A stretch of 64,000 nt of DNA from Saccharibacillus soli (lineage in GTDB: Bacteria; Bacillota; Bacilli; Paenibacillales; Paenibacillaceae), in contig NIOB01000001.1 in the NCBI GenBank assembly GCA_002189105.1, positions 1,655,119-1,719,118 of the forward strand, given 5' to 3'. Of the stretch, positions 16,331 to 25,683 are shown one piece after another (the first letter of the stretch is position 1; each line of letters starts with the position of its first letter). Made by a program: the position numbers and the translations under genes. Below the pieces are notes generated by a model that saw only the letters and a program-made list of their open reading frames with translations, ran no database searches and was not told where the DNA came from.

Positions 16331-17677
16331 ATGGGAGCTACAATTGCCATCAATCTGGTATTGGTTGCCTTATTAATTGCCGCAACCGCTTATTTCGTCG
16401 TTACAGAGTTTGCTATTATTCGGGTACGCAGCAGTCGGATCGATCAATTGATTCTGGAGGGCAACAAGAGAGCCGTAAAGGCCAAACGTGTCATTACCAA
16501 TCTCGATGGCTCGCTCTCCGCCTGCCAGCTCGGCATTACGATCACCGCACTGGGCCTCGGTTCGCTTGGTGAACCTACCATGGAGCTGATTCTGCATCCG
16601 GTATTTGAAGCATTCCCGTTCATTCCGGAAGCAGTCGGTTCGGTACTGTCCTATGTTCTGGCGTTCGCCATTATCACCTATTTGCACGTGGTGGTCGGCG
16701 AATTATTTCCCAAGACAGTGGCGATTCAAAAGGCCGAAGCCATGACGCTTGCTGTGTCCGGCTCACTGCTTGTCTTCTACAAGGTCATGTATCCGTTCAT
16801 CTGGCTGCTGAATGGTTCGGCGAACCAGATTGGACGTCTGATCGGCATGAAGCCAGCCAGCGAACACGGCGAAGCTTTCTCCGAAGAAGAGCTGCGTCTG
16901 ATCTTGAACGAAAGTTATGAAGGCGGCAAGATCAATCAGAGTGAATATGGTTATGTCAGCCGAATCTTTGCTTTTGACGAGATGCTGGCTAACGAAATCA
17001 TGGTTCCGCGTACAGATATGGCCTGCCTATACCTGGACAAGTCGCGTGAAGAGAACCGCCGCACGATCATTCAGGAGCAGTACACCCGTTTCCCGGTTGC
17101 CGATTCCAGTAAGGACAACATTGTCGGCATGGTGAATACGAAGCAATATTTCCTGGCGCTGGAAGAAGACCCTGACATCGATGTGGCTTCCCTCGTTCAT
17201 CCCGTGATGTCTGTGTCGGAATCCATGGCGGTCAAGGATCTGTTGAAAAAGATGCAGAAGGAAAATACGCATATTGCCATTCTGGTCGATGAGTATGGCG
17301 GCACATCCGGTATGGTGACAATCGAGGATATTCTGGAAGAAATCGTGGGCGATATTCGGGACGAATTCGACGCCGCCGAAGAGGCAGAGATTGTACAGGT
17401 ATCCGACAACCACCTTATTGTGGACGGCAAAGTATTTATCCATCGCATTAACGAGATGTTGGGCACCGCACTCGATGATGAAGAGTTAAATACGATCGGC
17501 GGCTGGCTGTACGGCCATAAACCGGATCTTGCGGTAGGCCGCAAGTGGAGCTACGAGAATCTGGAGTTTACCGTACTGCGCCGCGGTCCGCGCCGCTATC
17601 GCAAATTGGAGATCATCAGCCATACGGTCGAGTCAGAAGAAGCTTCCGAGACCACTTCGCAGGAGATCGAGCAGTAA
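16331..17677 (+). CDS. CNNM/CorC (hemolysin-family) membrane protein with DUF21 and CBS domains
   Basis: Integral membrane protein of 448 residues related to the MpfA/YhdP/YugS group linked to magnesium export. The DUF21/CNNM transmembrane domain spans about residues 1-200, including TEFAIIRVRSSRIDQL, SACQLGITITALGLG and VVVGELFPKTVAIQ. Two CBS domains follow (about 215-335; MVPRTDMACLYLD, IAILVDEYGGTSGMVTIEDI), then a CorC_HlyC domain (about 350-430). The start is the ATG at 16331-16333 with GGGAGAG upstream. It ends in an acidic tail and is followed by a terminator. It is probably co-transcribed with the small membrane protein before it. Confidence 0.92.
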   Translation: MGATIAINLVLVALLIAATAYFVVTEFAIIRVRSSRIDQLILEGNKRAVKAKRVITNLDGSLSACQLGITITALGLGSLGEPTMELILHPVFEAFPFIPEAVGSVLSYVLAFAIITYLHVVVGELFPKTVAIQKAEAMTLAVSGSLLVFYKVMYPFIWLLNGSANQIGRLIGMKPASEHGEAFSEEELRLILNESYEGGKINQSEYGYVSRIFAFDEMLANEIMVPRTDMACLYLDKSREENRRTIIQEQYTRFPVADSSKDNIVGMVNTKQYFLALEEDPDIDVASLVHPVMSVSESMAVKDLLKKMQKENTHIAILVDEYGGTSGMVTIEDILEEIVGDIRDEFDAAEEAEIVQVSDNHLIVDGKVFIHRINEMLGTALDDEELNTIGGWLYGHKPDLAVGRKWSYENLEFTVLRRGPRRYRKLEIISHTVESEEASETTSQEIEQ

Positions 17678-17714
17678 GAATATACACCGTTACTTGATCC
17701 ACACTCGACAGAAA

Positions 17715-17747
17715 AACGCCTTCCGGAATCCCGGAAGGCGTTTTTTA
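17715..17747 (+). terminator. Bidirectional Rho-independent terminator
   Basis: ACGCCTTCCGG and CCGGAAGGCGT form an 11-bp stem with a 4-base loop, flanked by an A-run on the left and TTTTTT on the right. It lies between converging genes and can serve both. Confidence 0.88.
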
Positions 17748-17748
17748 T

Positions 17749-18003
17749 TCATGATCCAAAGCCGCTGTTGTACTTGTCCAAACTGGAAGACCGCTGTTTG
17801 GTTGCATCTTTGTCTTTCTCTTCCTCCTGCTCCATGCCAATGTCTTCCATCGGCAGGGCATCTACATTCTGCTCCGCTTCATGCATATCGAACAAGCTTT
17901 CCTTCTCGGTCGGATATTGTTCGGGGTGATCCATCGCCCCTTCCCGATGGTCGTCCCTCTGATTCTGCTCAATCTGTTTCTCTTCTTGGCGTTTTTCGTC
18001 CAT
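17749..18003 (-). CDS. Small acidic hydrophilic protein, 84 residues, unknown
   Basis: I do not recognise the family. The protein is very polar and rich in Glu, Asp, Gln and Lys (MDEKRQEEKQIEQNQRDD), with no membrane segment or Cys. It is probably disordered, as many small spore- or stress-related proteins of Bacillales are. The ATG at 18001-18003 follows GGAGGG by ten bases. It converges on the CorC-like gene and uses the shared terminator. Confidence 0.68.
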   Translation of the reverse strand: MDEKRQEEKQIEQNQRDDHREGAMDHPEQYPTEKESLFDMHEAEQNVDALPMEDIGMEQEEEKDKDATKQRSSSLDKYNSGFGS

Positions 18004-18099
18004 GACTGTCCATCCCTCCTGTTGTCCGTCTTCTCCCCTTTTACCCGAAACCCAGGGTCCTCTAACGAACAAAAGTACGGCAAAGTCAGATCCTCAATC

Positions 18100-21000
18100 T
18101 CAATCCATAAATTGCAGACGTTTCAACAGCTTCTCAAGCAGGGTAACCGTCTCTGCTCGAGTTGCTTGAGCGCGCGGGGCGATCTGCCCATTGGACTGTC
18201 CCTGCATGATGCCGGATGCGATCAGACTCGTCAGCGCTTCACGCGACCAGCTCGGTGCCTGATCCAAGCCGGTGAATCCACCAGCCTGGGAAGCCGAAGA
18301 GGTCAGTGGTTGACCAACAAAACGAGCTGCCTGGGTCAGAGTCATCGCTATTTCCTGGCGAGTAATCGGATCATTCGGTCGGAAGCTGCCATCCGGGTAA
18401 CCGGACATCAGGCCGGCCTCGGAAGCTGTAGCTACAGCCTGAGCGTACCAGGTTCCGCCTTTGACATCTTCAAACGGCAATGCGGCTGACGAACTCGACG
18501 TCAAGCCAAGCGACCGGACGACGAGTGCAGCAAATTCGGCACGCGATATGGAGCGGGAAGGTGCAAAATGTTCAGCATCCGTGCCTTCCACGATCAGACG
18601 GGAAGCCAGCTCCTCAATCGGCTTCTGCGCCCAATGCCCCTTAATATCACCAAACGTACGAGAGGATTCCAGCACGGTGTAATAGCTGTTTCCATTACGC
18701 AGCAGTACGGCCTGCTTCTGACCTGCAACAGTCGTAAACACAGAAGGAACAAAAGCAAATTGTCTGCTGGCCGGATCATAGGTAACTCCCGTGAGGTTCT
18801 GCGTGTTCTGCGTGTCCGGCAGTGTAATCGTCCGTTTGATATACGTACCGCCAAAGTGACGAAGATCGACACTTTTGCCTCCACCTTCTGCCATGACGCG
18901 GAATTCAACGATTGGCGCTGCAAGTTGGAGTCCGCTTTGAGCAGCTGCCTGTGCCGCACCCGTTGCGATTTCATCTGCGGCCTTAACCATGGAGACTTTA
19001 AGCTGGAAGTCTCCTGCAAACTGCTCCGCCAGCTTCGCGTCATTCAATACTTGAAGCGGCAGGGAATAGGTTGCATGTTCAGCGGTAAAAGATACGACCA
19101 GATTCGGCTTTGCAGCCGCTTGACGCAGCAGCTCGGCACCTGGCAAGATGGCTTCCGCTCCGCCAGCGCTGGCGTTCAGGGCAAGCGTCAACTCATTGGA
19201 AGATGCCGGGAGAGCAGACACTTGTGCGTTCCACTCTGCGGCCGACACCGTCTGAACAGACGGATCACCCGTATTGGCTGGAGGTGTCGTTCCTCCAGTT
19301 GATCCGGTTCCCGGCGCGGAAGGCGTTGGGCTGCCCGGATTCGGGATCGATGGCGTCGATGGGCTGCCCGGCGTTGGTGTCGTACCTGGGTTCCCCGGAT
19401 TGGTGCCTGGGTCTGGGTTAGAAGCGGCAGCCTTGAGATCAAACTGCGCGACCACCGGATCATGATCGGAGACACGTCCTCTGGATTCCGGGAAATCTGC
19501 GTTCAGATGCACCACGTCCACTTTGGCGGAAGATGCGATGTTTTTGCTGGCGAGCATGTGATCCAGCACTTGTGAGTTGCCGTCATAAGTATAGGTATAT
19601 TGTTCATTTAACGGCAGGGTATCAATCAAGTTCACCAGTTCATTCCCACGAAGGAGCGAAGCCGTTGGCGTAAACTGGAAGTCATTCAGGTCACCCAAAG
19701 CGACAATGTGAGCTTTGGGATTGCTGGTCAGCACGTTTTTCACGAAGCCATTGACCACCTTGGCAATCTCATGGCGCTGCTGTTCACTGGATAGAACAGG
19801 CGGCTGCATGCTGCCAAATGGTGAATTGTCGCCACCTTTGGAGTTGAAGTGATTGGCGATGACGATTACCTGTTCACCTTTGAATGTGAACTGAGCCGCC
19901 AGCGGTTTACGTGAATCGCTAAATACCGCATTGGTTGGGTCAATTCGCGCCGGGTTGTACGTTAGATGTCCGGAAGCGGCGTCATATGCCGCTGCCGTTA
20001 CCGCATCGCCTTTTGCCCCGTTCACACTCTCGGAGAGCTGGACACGCTGCGGATTATACAAGAACCCGACGCGGATGTTTCCGCCCGGCTGTCCGCCATC
20101 TTGATTGTTAATTGGCGCAACATCCGTGTATTGATAAGTCGGCCCACCCGCTTCCGCGATGGCTGCAATCAGCGCAGCAGGATCGGCTTCTACCGTTCCG
20201 TCATTGGTTGGCCCGTTGCCATCCTGCATCTCAATCACACCGATAATATCTGGCTGCTTCATATTGGAAGCGAAGGATTTGCCCAACTTCCTGATCTTCT
20301 CTTCTCCGGTACCCGGATAGAAATTTTCAATATTATAGGACGCAATCATCAGCTTGTCTTCAGCAGGCACCAGAGTGGTCGTTTCCTGCGCATAGGCACT
20401 TTTTGTAATAGTCGGCAGTTTGCCCTGCTCAGGAATCACCTTATAGTTGGCATTGTTGTATCCAATGACCCCCGTGACATCTGCGTCAAAAGTATCGCCA
20501 GTTCCCACTTCCTGACCCGGATTGCTGTATGCAATCAGCAGACGCTGCGGATTGTAGTTCAGGTACTCCTTGAGTACCAGCCCTCCCGCTGGAGAAATCA
20601 CATCGTTCCCATTGTCCACACGGGTGGCAATATTGTAAGTCTCCGAGCTTCCGCCGCCGCTTTTCCAATAAGGGCTGATGATCGTCGGCTTGGGCAGTGT
20701 GACCAGCATCCCTTCCAACGATTCATAGAAATCAATCGCATCCGTTTCGGGATCGAATACTTTCATATCATCATCGTCGATGATCGAAGATGGGATTCGC
20801 CGTCCATTTTCACCCAGTACAATCGGCTTAGGTTTCTCATACGCCTGATCCGTTACTGTCTGAATGGAAGACATGGTGATTTGTGTCGAAGTCAGGTTGC
20901 TTGCGCTGCCTTCATTATATTCGCTGACCTTACCGGATACCTGCACCAGATCGCCAACCTTGGGCTTCAGGCTGGTGTTGGTTGAATAGACAAAGATTCC

Positions 21001-22854
21001 TTCCGATGTATAAGGATCATTGTCAGGTTCGTTGTCCTGTAAGAAGAAGCCTTTGTAAGACCCATTGCCGAACGAATATCCATACTGTGTGACAACGCCC
21101 TCAATATCCGACACGTTCTGCCCATCATATTCGGAAACATGTGATTTTCCCTGGATGTCATGAATCCGCGGCTGATCGACAGCGCTATAAGCGAAGGTGT
21201 AGATTTCACTTTTTTGTCCTTCGGCCACCAGAATCGCCTTGATCGTCGTGTCTTCATTGACCACAATCGGGGTCGTGTAACGAGCACTGCTCTCCTGTGG
21301 GTCGGTTCCGTCCGTTGTATAATAGATAGCCGCATTGGGCATCGGACTGGACAGCTTCACTTCACCGCCACGAACGAGCTTGCCCGGCTGTGGGCTGGCG
21401 ACGAGGGAGAACGTATTTTCCACCAGCGAATCTTCACTCAGCGGGATCAGCTGATACACATCGCCGTAACGTTTGACCACGCCCGTCACACTGTCGAAAG
21501 TCTTGTTTACGACCAGTTTGGCCGAGTTGGAATAGAGGGTAAACGGAACGTCATTCTGCGTGGCTGTCACGGTGCTGCCGCTCTTGGCGGTAATCTTGAC
21601 TTTCTTCAACTGAACCAGCTCGGCCTCGTAAGCTTCACCGTTCGCTGCCGACAGATCGGAAGCGTTCAGCTCCTGCACCGCAGGAACGCCAACGTTTGGC
21701 TCAATTACCGCGCTCGGCAGACCGTTCATCGGCTTCAGCTCTTTGAGATTCTGGAAGATGGCCATCTGTCCGCTAACCGTCACGCGATCGCCCACCTTGG
21801 CTTCCGGAAGATTATAGCCATACAGCACAATGCCGCCTGTCTCGTCCTGAATGTAAATCTCGGAACTGCTGATGAACGTGATGATTCCGCTCGTAAAGGC
21901 AATCTGATCCACAGCGGCTGCGCGAGCCTCATTGACCTTGCTCTCATTCATCAGGCTGTAAGTAAAGGTGGAAACTTCGCTATCGGCCAGGGAATCTGCT
22001 GAAGCATACACTTTGATTGTCTTCGGTCCGTCAATGGTGATCGGCTCGGTGTACGGGACAAATTGATCCGATTCACCCGGCGCCGTTACGGAAATATGTA
22101 GAGCTGCATTTGGCGTGGCGCTGCTGAACGAGACTTGGCTGCCCTGAGGGAGGGCACCGGCTGCAAGCGAAGGCTTGACCGCTTCTACTTGAGTGGCAGG
22201 GGCATAGGCATAACTGCTGTTGCGCGGATCAGGTGCTCCTGTAGAAAAATCGGCTGCGTTGGAGTCTGTATCCTGTCCCCGATTGGTGGCAGGAAGTTCT
22301 GAAGAAGTGCTGCGGATGGCAGCGGTCGTATTGGTCAGTGCCGGAACAGCTCCTGCGCCCTCATAGGTGCTGGCTGTACCATAACCGACCAGATCGACCC
22401 TTGCACCGGAAGCATCCAGAAGATCCAGTTTGCCGTTTGTCCCGGAGAGCGTCAAAGTTCCTACCGCATCAGGGGCAGGCAGGGAATCCGTTCCGCCTGC
22501 GCCGGCTACAGCTTGAACCAGATAATAACCGTTTGGGGCAATGGTGCTGCTGAGGGACATCGTGTTGGTATCGCTGGGCGCGGCACTGCCGAGTTCTGCA
22601 TTGGCTGAAGCATAGCGAATCTTCCAACCGTCCAGACTGATTGGGGCATTGGTTGGATTATATAACTCGATAAAGTCATTTTTATATTTGGAGCCACCAT
22701 TTCCTCCGCCACCATACACCTGCGAGATCACCACATTGCTATGATCGACAGCTGCCCATGCCGGGATTGGAGCTGGAAAAACGCTCGTCATCAGGACAGC
22801 CGCGGCCAGCAGCGCAGGCCATCTTCTTTTCTGTTTAGCCGAAATCATCTTCAT
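18100..22854 (-). CDS. SLH-anchored extracellular nuclease, 1584 residues
   Basis: Predicted surface-bound DNase of the ExeM/NucH type. Signal peptide with likely cleavage near residue 34 (PAWAAVD). Then: a lamin-tail-like domain (about 38-150; NDFIELYNP), chitobiase/FN3-like modules (about 230-300 and 490-555; YYTTDGTDP), OB-like modules (about 305-450 and 570-690; IYIQDETGGIVLYG), and an endonuclease/exonuclease/phosphatase domain (about 830-1140) with catalytic SYNIEN, IEMQDGNG, NHFNSKGGD, GDLNDF and SDHDPV. A Pro/Gly/Ser/Thr linker follows, then a beta domain, then three SLH repeats (about 1400-1584) that bind secondary wall polymer. Upstream is a PhoP-box array, so it probably frees phosphate from environmental DNA. 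It is monocistronic. Confidence 0.9.
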   Translation of the reverse strand: MKMISAKQKRRWPALLAAAVLMTSVFPAPIPAWAAVDHSNVVISQVYGGGGNGGSKYKNDFIELYNPTNAPISLDGWKIRYASANAELGSAAPSDTNTMSLSSTIAPNGYYLVQAVAGAGGTDSLPAPDAVGTLTLSGTNGKLDLLDASGARVDLVGYGTASTYEGAGAVPALTNTTAAIRSTSSELPATNRGQDTDSNAADFSTGAPDPRNSSYAYAPATQVEAVKPSLAAGALPQGSQVSFSSATPNAALHISVTAPGESDQFVPYTEPITIDGPKTIKVYASADSLADSEVSTFTYSLMNESKVNEARAAAVDQIAFTSGIITFISSSEIYIQDETGGIVLYGYNLPEAKVGDRVTVSGQMAIFQNLKELKPMNGLPSAVIEPNVGVPAVQELNASDLSAANGEAYEAELVQLKKVKITAKSGSTVTATQNDVPFTLYSNSAKLVVNKTFDSVTGVVKRYGDVYQLIPLSEDSLVENTFSLVASPQPGKLVRGGEVKLSSPMPNAAIYYTTDGTDPQESSARYTTPIVVNEDTTIKAILVAEGQKSEIYTFAYSAVDQPRIHDIQGKSHVSEYDGQNVSDIEGVVTQYGYSFGNGSYKGFFLQDNEPDNDPYTSEGIFVYSTNTSLKPKVGDLVQVSGKVSEYNEGSASNLTSTQITMSSIQTVTDQAYEKPKPIVLGENGRRIPSSIIDDDDMKVFDPETDAIDFYESLEGMLVTLPKPTIISPYWKSGGGSSETYNIATRVDNGNDVISPAGGLVLKEYLNYNPQRLLIAYSNPGQEVGTGDTFDADVTGVIGYNNANYKVIPEQGKLPTITKSAYAQETTTLVPAEDKLMIASYNIENFYPGTGEEKIRKLGKSFASNMKQPDIIGVIEMQDGNGPTNDGTVEADPAALIAAIAEAGGPTYQYTDVAPINNQDGGQPGGNIRVGFLYNPQRVQLSESVNGAKGDAVTAAAYDAASGHLTYNPARIDPTNAVFSDSRKPLAAQFTFKGEQVIVIANHFNSKGGDNSPFGSMQPPVLSSEQQRHEIAKVVNGFVKNVLTSNPKAHIVALGDLNDFQFTPTASLLRGNELVNLIDTLPLNEQYTYTYDGNSQVLDHMLASKNIASSAKVDVVHLNADFPESRGRVSDHDPVVAQFDLKAAASNPDPGTNPGNPGTTPTPGSPSTPSIPNPGSPTPSAPGTGSTGGTTPPANTGDPSVQTVSAAEWNAQVSALPASSNELTLALNASAGGAEAILPGAELLRQAAAKPNLVVSFTAEHATYSLPLQVLNDAKLAEQFAGDFQLKVSMVKAADEIATGAAQAAAQSGLQLAAPIVEFRVMAEGGGKSVDLRHFGGTYIKRTITLPDTQNTQNLTGVTYDPASRQFAFVPSVFTTVAGQKQAVLLRNGNSYYTVLESSRTFGDIKGHWAQKPIEELASRLIVEGTDAEHFAPSRSISRAEFAALVVRSLGLTSSSSAALPFEDVKGGTWYAQAVATASEAGLMSGYPDGSFRPNDPITRQEIAMTLTQAARFVGQPLTSSASQAGGFTGLDQAPSWSREALTSLIASGIMQGQSNGQIAPRAQATRAETVTLLEKLLKRLQFMD

Positions 22855-22902
22855 ATCTTTGGGAGTTCCCCTCTCTGTCTTGTGAAATTGCCGAGCCGTT
22901 TC

Positions 22903-22956
22903 ATTCTAGCATCGCTCTATTAACGTTTCGTCGGACAACTGTTAACTTGCTGTTAA
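22903..22956 (-). promoter_or_regulatory. PhoP-box array and promoter of the surface nuclease
   Basis: On the minus strand TTAACA (22951-22956), TTAACA (22940-22945) and TTAATA (22918-22923) fall on an exact 11-base ladder; the fourth rung (22929-22934) is degenerate. A TAGAAT -10 box is at 22903-22908 with no good -35. This is the layout of PhoP-activated Bacillus promoters, where the repeats cover roughly -20 to -60. Confidence 0.75.
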
Positions 22957-23051
22957 CTCAAGCAGGGTCGATATTTCAGCATTTCTTCCTCTAAATAGAC
23001 CTGCAGATTCCATACACAGGATGAATTCATACGCGGGATCATGCCACCCGC

Positions 23052-23954
23052 TTAACGATGCTGCGCATACACATTCGCCGGAACAGCCTGGCGAATCGCC
23101 GACAGTTCTTCCGCGCTCAATGGTGCGCGGGAGATGGCCTCGATGTTGGCGTGCAGCTGTTCGGATGTACTCGCTCCGGCGAGTACACAGGCTACCGCAG
23201 GCGAAGCCAGCGGATAACGCAGCGCCGTCTCGGCCAGCGGTCGATCTACCGCCGACTGCACGCCGCGCCGGAACTCGCGCAGCTCCTCCTCGCTGTATCC
23301 GAGGTAACCCTTCGACAGCTTGCGTCCGCCGCTTTCAGTTAATACCCCGCTTGCGACAGGACCGCGCGCAATGACGCTGATGCCATGAGATTCAAGCAGC
23401 GGCAGCACTTCTTCTTCCGGACGACGATCCAGAATACTGTACTGGCTCATGACGCTGACGATCTTCGAGCGCGAGACATACTCACGGATGACGTTGGGTC
23501 GAATCGAAGAGATGCCGTAGTGTCGAATCACCCCTTCTCGCTTCAACTGCTCAAAGGCTTCGATAGTCTCCTCAATGGGATCATCCAGCGTCCCGCCATG
23601 CAGCTGATACAGATCCAGATAATCCGTACCCAGTCTGCGCAGACTGTCTTTAACAGCGGACAGAATATAAGCTTTGGACGCATCCCATGTCCAGCCTTCC
23701 TGTCCGGGTATGCGGCGATTGCCCACTTTGCTGGCCAGGATCACTTCGCTGCGCCGCCCTTTGATTGCCTTACCAACCAATTCTTCGTTGCGGCCCTCGT
23801 CATAGAGATCGGCCGTGTCGAGCAGGTTGATACCCTGATCCAGTGCTTCGTGCAGCAGGCGAATCGCCTGGTCTTCGTCTGTGCCAATCGACATGCAGCC
23901 CAAGCCGATCTCGCTGACCGACAGATCCGAACTGCCCAATTGATTTCTCTTCAT
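23052..23954 (-). CDS. Aldo/keto reductase
   Basis: NADPH-dependent carbonyl reductase of the AKR superfamily, 300 residues, single TIM barrel. The start region SDLSVSEIGLGCMSIG is typical. The catalytic tetrad is visible as D in NLLDTADLYDEG, Y in the same segment, K in ILASKVG and H in LYQLHGG. The C-terminal VLAGASTSEQL binds the cofactor phosphate. The ATG at 23952-23954 follows GAGGGGC. It starts 77 bases after the thioesterase stop on the same strand and is probably its operon partner. The substrate is unknown. Confidence 0.9.
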   Translation of the reverse strand: MKRNQLGSSDLSVSEIGLGCMSIGTDEDQAIRLLHEALDQGINLLDTADLYDEGRNEELVGKAIKGRRSEVILASKVGNRRIPGQEGWTWDASKAYILSAVKDSLRRLGTDYLDLYQLHGGTLDDPIEETIEAFEQLKREGVIRHYGISSIRPNVIREYVSRSKIVSVMSQYSILDRRPEEEVLPLLESHGISVIARGPVASGVLTESGGRKLSKGYLGYSEEELREFRRGVQSAVDRPLAETALRYPLASPAVACVLAGASTSEQLHANIEAISRAPLSAEELSAIRQAVPANVYAQHR

Positions 23955-24030
23955 TTTTGTGGCCCCTCTCTTGCTGTTGTTTTCGCTTACATGTCTTCCA
24001 GGCAGAAGACGCTCCCAGGCGAATTTCAAC

Positions 24031-24774
24031 CTAGGAACGGTACTCCATCTCCAATGCCGCCTCAAACGTTCTTCGACCGCTCTCCGATTCACCGGATATG
24101 AAGACCGTGCTCTCTATCCTGCCGCAACGCAAAGCAATCGTCTCTCCCCGCGCCGCTTCGCGGCTGTACGTGAGGTGAATAGCTCGAAGCTGTTGGTGCT
24201 CTAGCTCCTCGGCGGTAAGCAGATCCATACACAGATCGGCGTAGCGCGCATTGTTCATATGCCCATAGCAATCAACGACGCTGTAAGGCACGGTATAGCT
24301 TCCCGCTTCGCTCCAAGCGGCTTCTTCACCCGGCAGGCTCACCTTATCGGCAGCGACGGCTCCTGCCGCACGACTGCTAACCGGCAGCGGAAATGGAAAA
24401 GCCGACGGACGCATGATCCGTCGTTTGGACAGATCCACCAGTGTCCAGGCTGTTGAAGCAGCGGCAAGCTCCTCGCCATCTGCACCAAGCAGCCGATAAT
24501 CACGTGTCCACAGGACGCCGGAAGCCCCACAGTTCCAGGTCTCCAGTATCAGCTGCTCGCCCAGTCTGGGCAGGGAGCGCAATTCCAGACGTGTCGTCAT
24601 CAGAATCCAGGCCATTCCTGCCTCCAACATTCGGGCAACGGTAACACCGGCGTCTTCCAGATGGTGATCCGCCGCGTTTTGCATCACGCCCAGCAGAGCC
24701 GATGGGCGAACCCGCCCGGCAAAATCAGATTCTGTGACTGATGGATGCCAAGACTCGATCCATACATCCTGCAT
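24031..24774 (-). CDS. Acyl-ACP thioesterase (FatA/B-like double hotdog)
   Basis: Hydrolyses acyl-ACP to release fatty acids, or a related thioester. The 247 residues form two tandem hotdog domains: the first (about 1-130) contains SALLGVMQNAADHHLEDAG and GMAWILMTTRLEL, the second (about 155-247) contains the active-site region VVDCYGHMNNARY (Asp-His-Asn pattern). The length matches bacterial homologues of plant FatA/FatB. It precedes the aldo/keto reductase. Its contribution in a Gram-positive could be lipid turnover or medium-chain acid formation; the chain-length preference cannot be read from sequence. Confidence 0.87.
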   Translation of the reverse strand: MQDVWIESWHPSVTESDFAGRVRPSALLGVMQNAADHHLEDAGVTVARMLEAGMAWILMTTRLELRSLPRLGEQLILETWNCGASGVLWTRDYRLLGADGEELAAASTAWTLVDLSKRRIMRPSAFPFPLPVSSRAAGAVAADKVSLPGEEAAWSEAGSYTVPYSVVDCYGHMNNARYADLCMDLLTAEELEHQQLRAIHLTYSREAARGETIALRCGRIESTVFISGESESGRRTFEAALEMEYRS

Positions 24775-24862
24775 ACCTTTTCTCTCCCTTCAGATGAACG
24801 AATCCCACTCCACAATCCCATTCGTTCGCCTTCCATTATAGCGGGATCGCCCAAAACGCGCA

Positions 24863-24897
24863 AAAAAGCCCCGCCTCTTCATTAGAGGCGAAGCCCT
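24863..24897 (-). terminator. Rho-independent terminator after the YdjA-like gene
   Basis: On the minus strand GGGCTTCGCCTC pairs with GAGGCGGGGCTTTT (several G-T pairs), loop TAATGAA, running into TTTTTT. Confidence 0.8.
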
Positions 24898-24949
24898 TGA
24901 TTTCTTGAATCCAAGTCGTCGATCTCAGCTGCAACCTGTAAGGATAAAT

Positions 24950-25534
24950 TTATTCGTCTGCCTGGTCGATCCATACAGTCTTCGAGGCAAATGGCTCACG
25001 TTTGGCTTCGCCCGGTTCACGCTCCGGGATTCCAATGTACAGGAAACCCAGCATCTGCCCCTCTTCACCAAGTCCAAAACGCTGTGCCATCACCGGGTGG
25101 TAGCACAGGCTCCCACTCCGCCATACCGCACCCAGGCCCAGTGCATGGGCTTCCAGCAGCATGTTCTGAATCGCCGCACCGACCGCCAGTGTCTCTTCCA
25201 GCGGAATAATCTTGGGACCCAAATCCGGTTCACATCCCACCGCGATAATCAGGGGAGCGCGAGAGACTTTTTTGATCGCTGAAGCCAGCATCTCTTCGCG
25301 CTGCTCCGGCGAAGGTTGGATACCTTTCTCGGCAGCTTCCGTATCCACCATTGCGGATGCCAGTTTATTTCGTCCCTCACCTTGAAGAACGAAAAATCGC
25401 CAAGGCTCGGTCTTTCGATGATTAGGCGCCCAGATTCCCGCTTCGAGAATCTTTTCAATCGATGCGCGTGGAACTTCCTGTTCCTTAACGGCACCGACGC
25501 TTCGCCGGGTACGGATCGCTTCCGTCACGTCCAT
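24950..25534 (-). CDS. Nitroreductase family protein, YdjA-like
   Basis: Small FMN-dependent oxidoreductase, 194 residues, close to the minimal YdjA type. MDVTEAIRTRRSVGAVKEQE carries the FMN-phosphate-binding Arg-Arg-Ser, APNHRKTEPWRFFVLQG is the YdjA-type cofactor and dimer segment, and GAAIQNMLLEAHALGLGAVW is the central helix. It is unrelated in detail to the other nitroreductase at 8462-9064. Monocistronic, with a terminator at 24863-24897. The physiological substrate is unknown. Confidence 0.9.
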   Translation of the reverse strand: MDVTEAIRTRRSVGAVKEQEVPRASIEKILEAGIWAPNHRKTEPWRFFVLQGEGRNKLASAMVDTEAAEKGIQPSPEQREEMLASAIKKVSRAPLIIAVGCEPDLGPKIIPLEETLAVGAAIQNMLLEAHALGLGAVWRSGSLCYHPVMAQRFGLGEEGQMLGFLYIGIPEREPGEAKREPFASKTVWIDQADE

Positions 25535-25683
25535 TCCGATTCCTCCTTTTTTAACAGGCTTCCTTCAACAGACTTCCAATAGAATTCATCTAATAGAATT
25601 CATCGCCTGATGCAGCCAGCTTCTTCGTTCCCCACTTCTTCTCAGTTATTTCACTTCATAATGGCAGGATGAGGGAGGCGTCA

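Noticed and set aside
18100-22854. Reading the large secreted protein as a chitinase because of chitobiase-like modules
   Set aside because: Those modules are accessory; the only catalytic motifs visible are those of the EEP nuclease domain.
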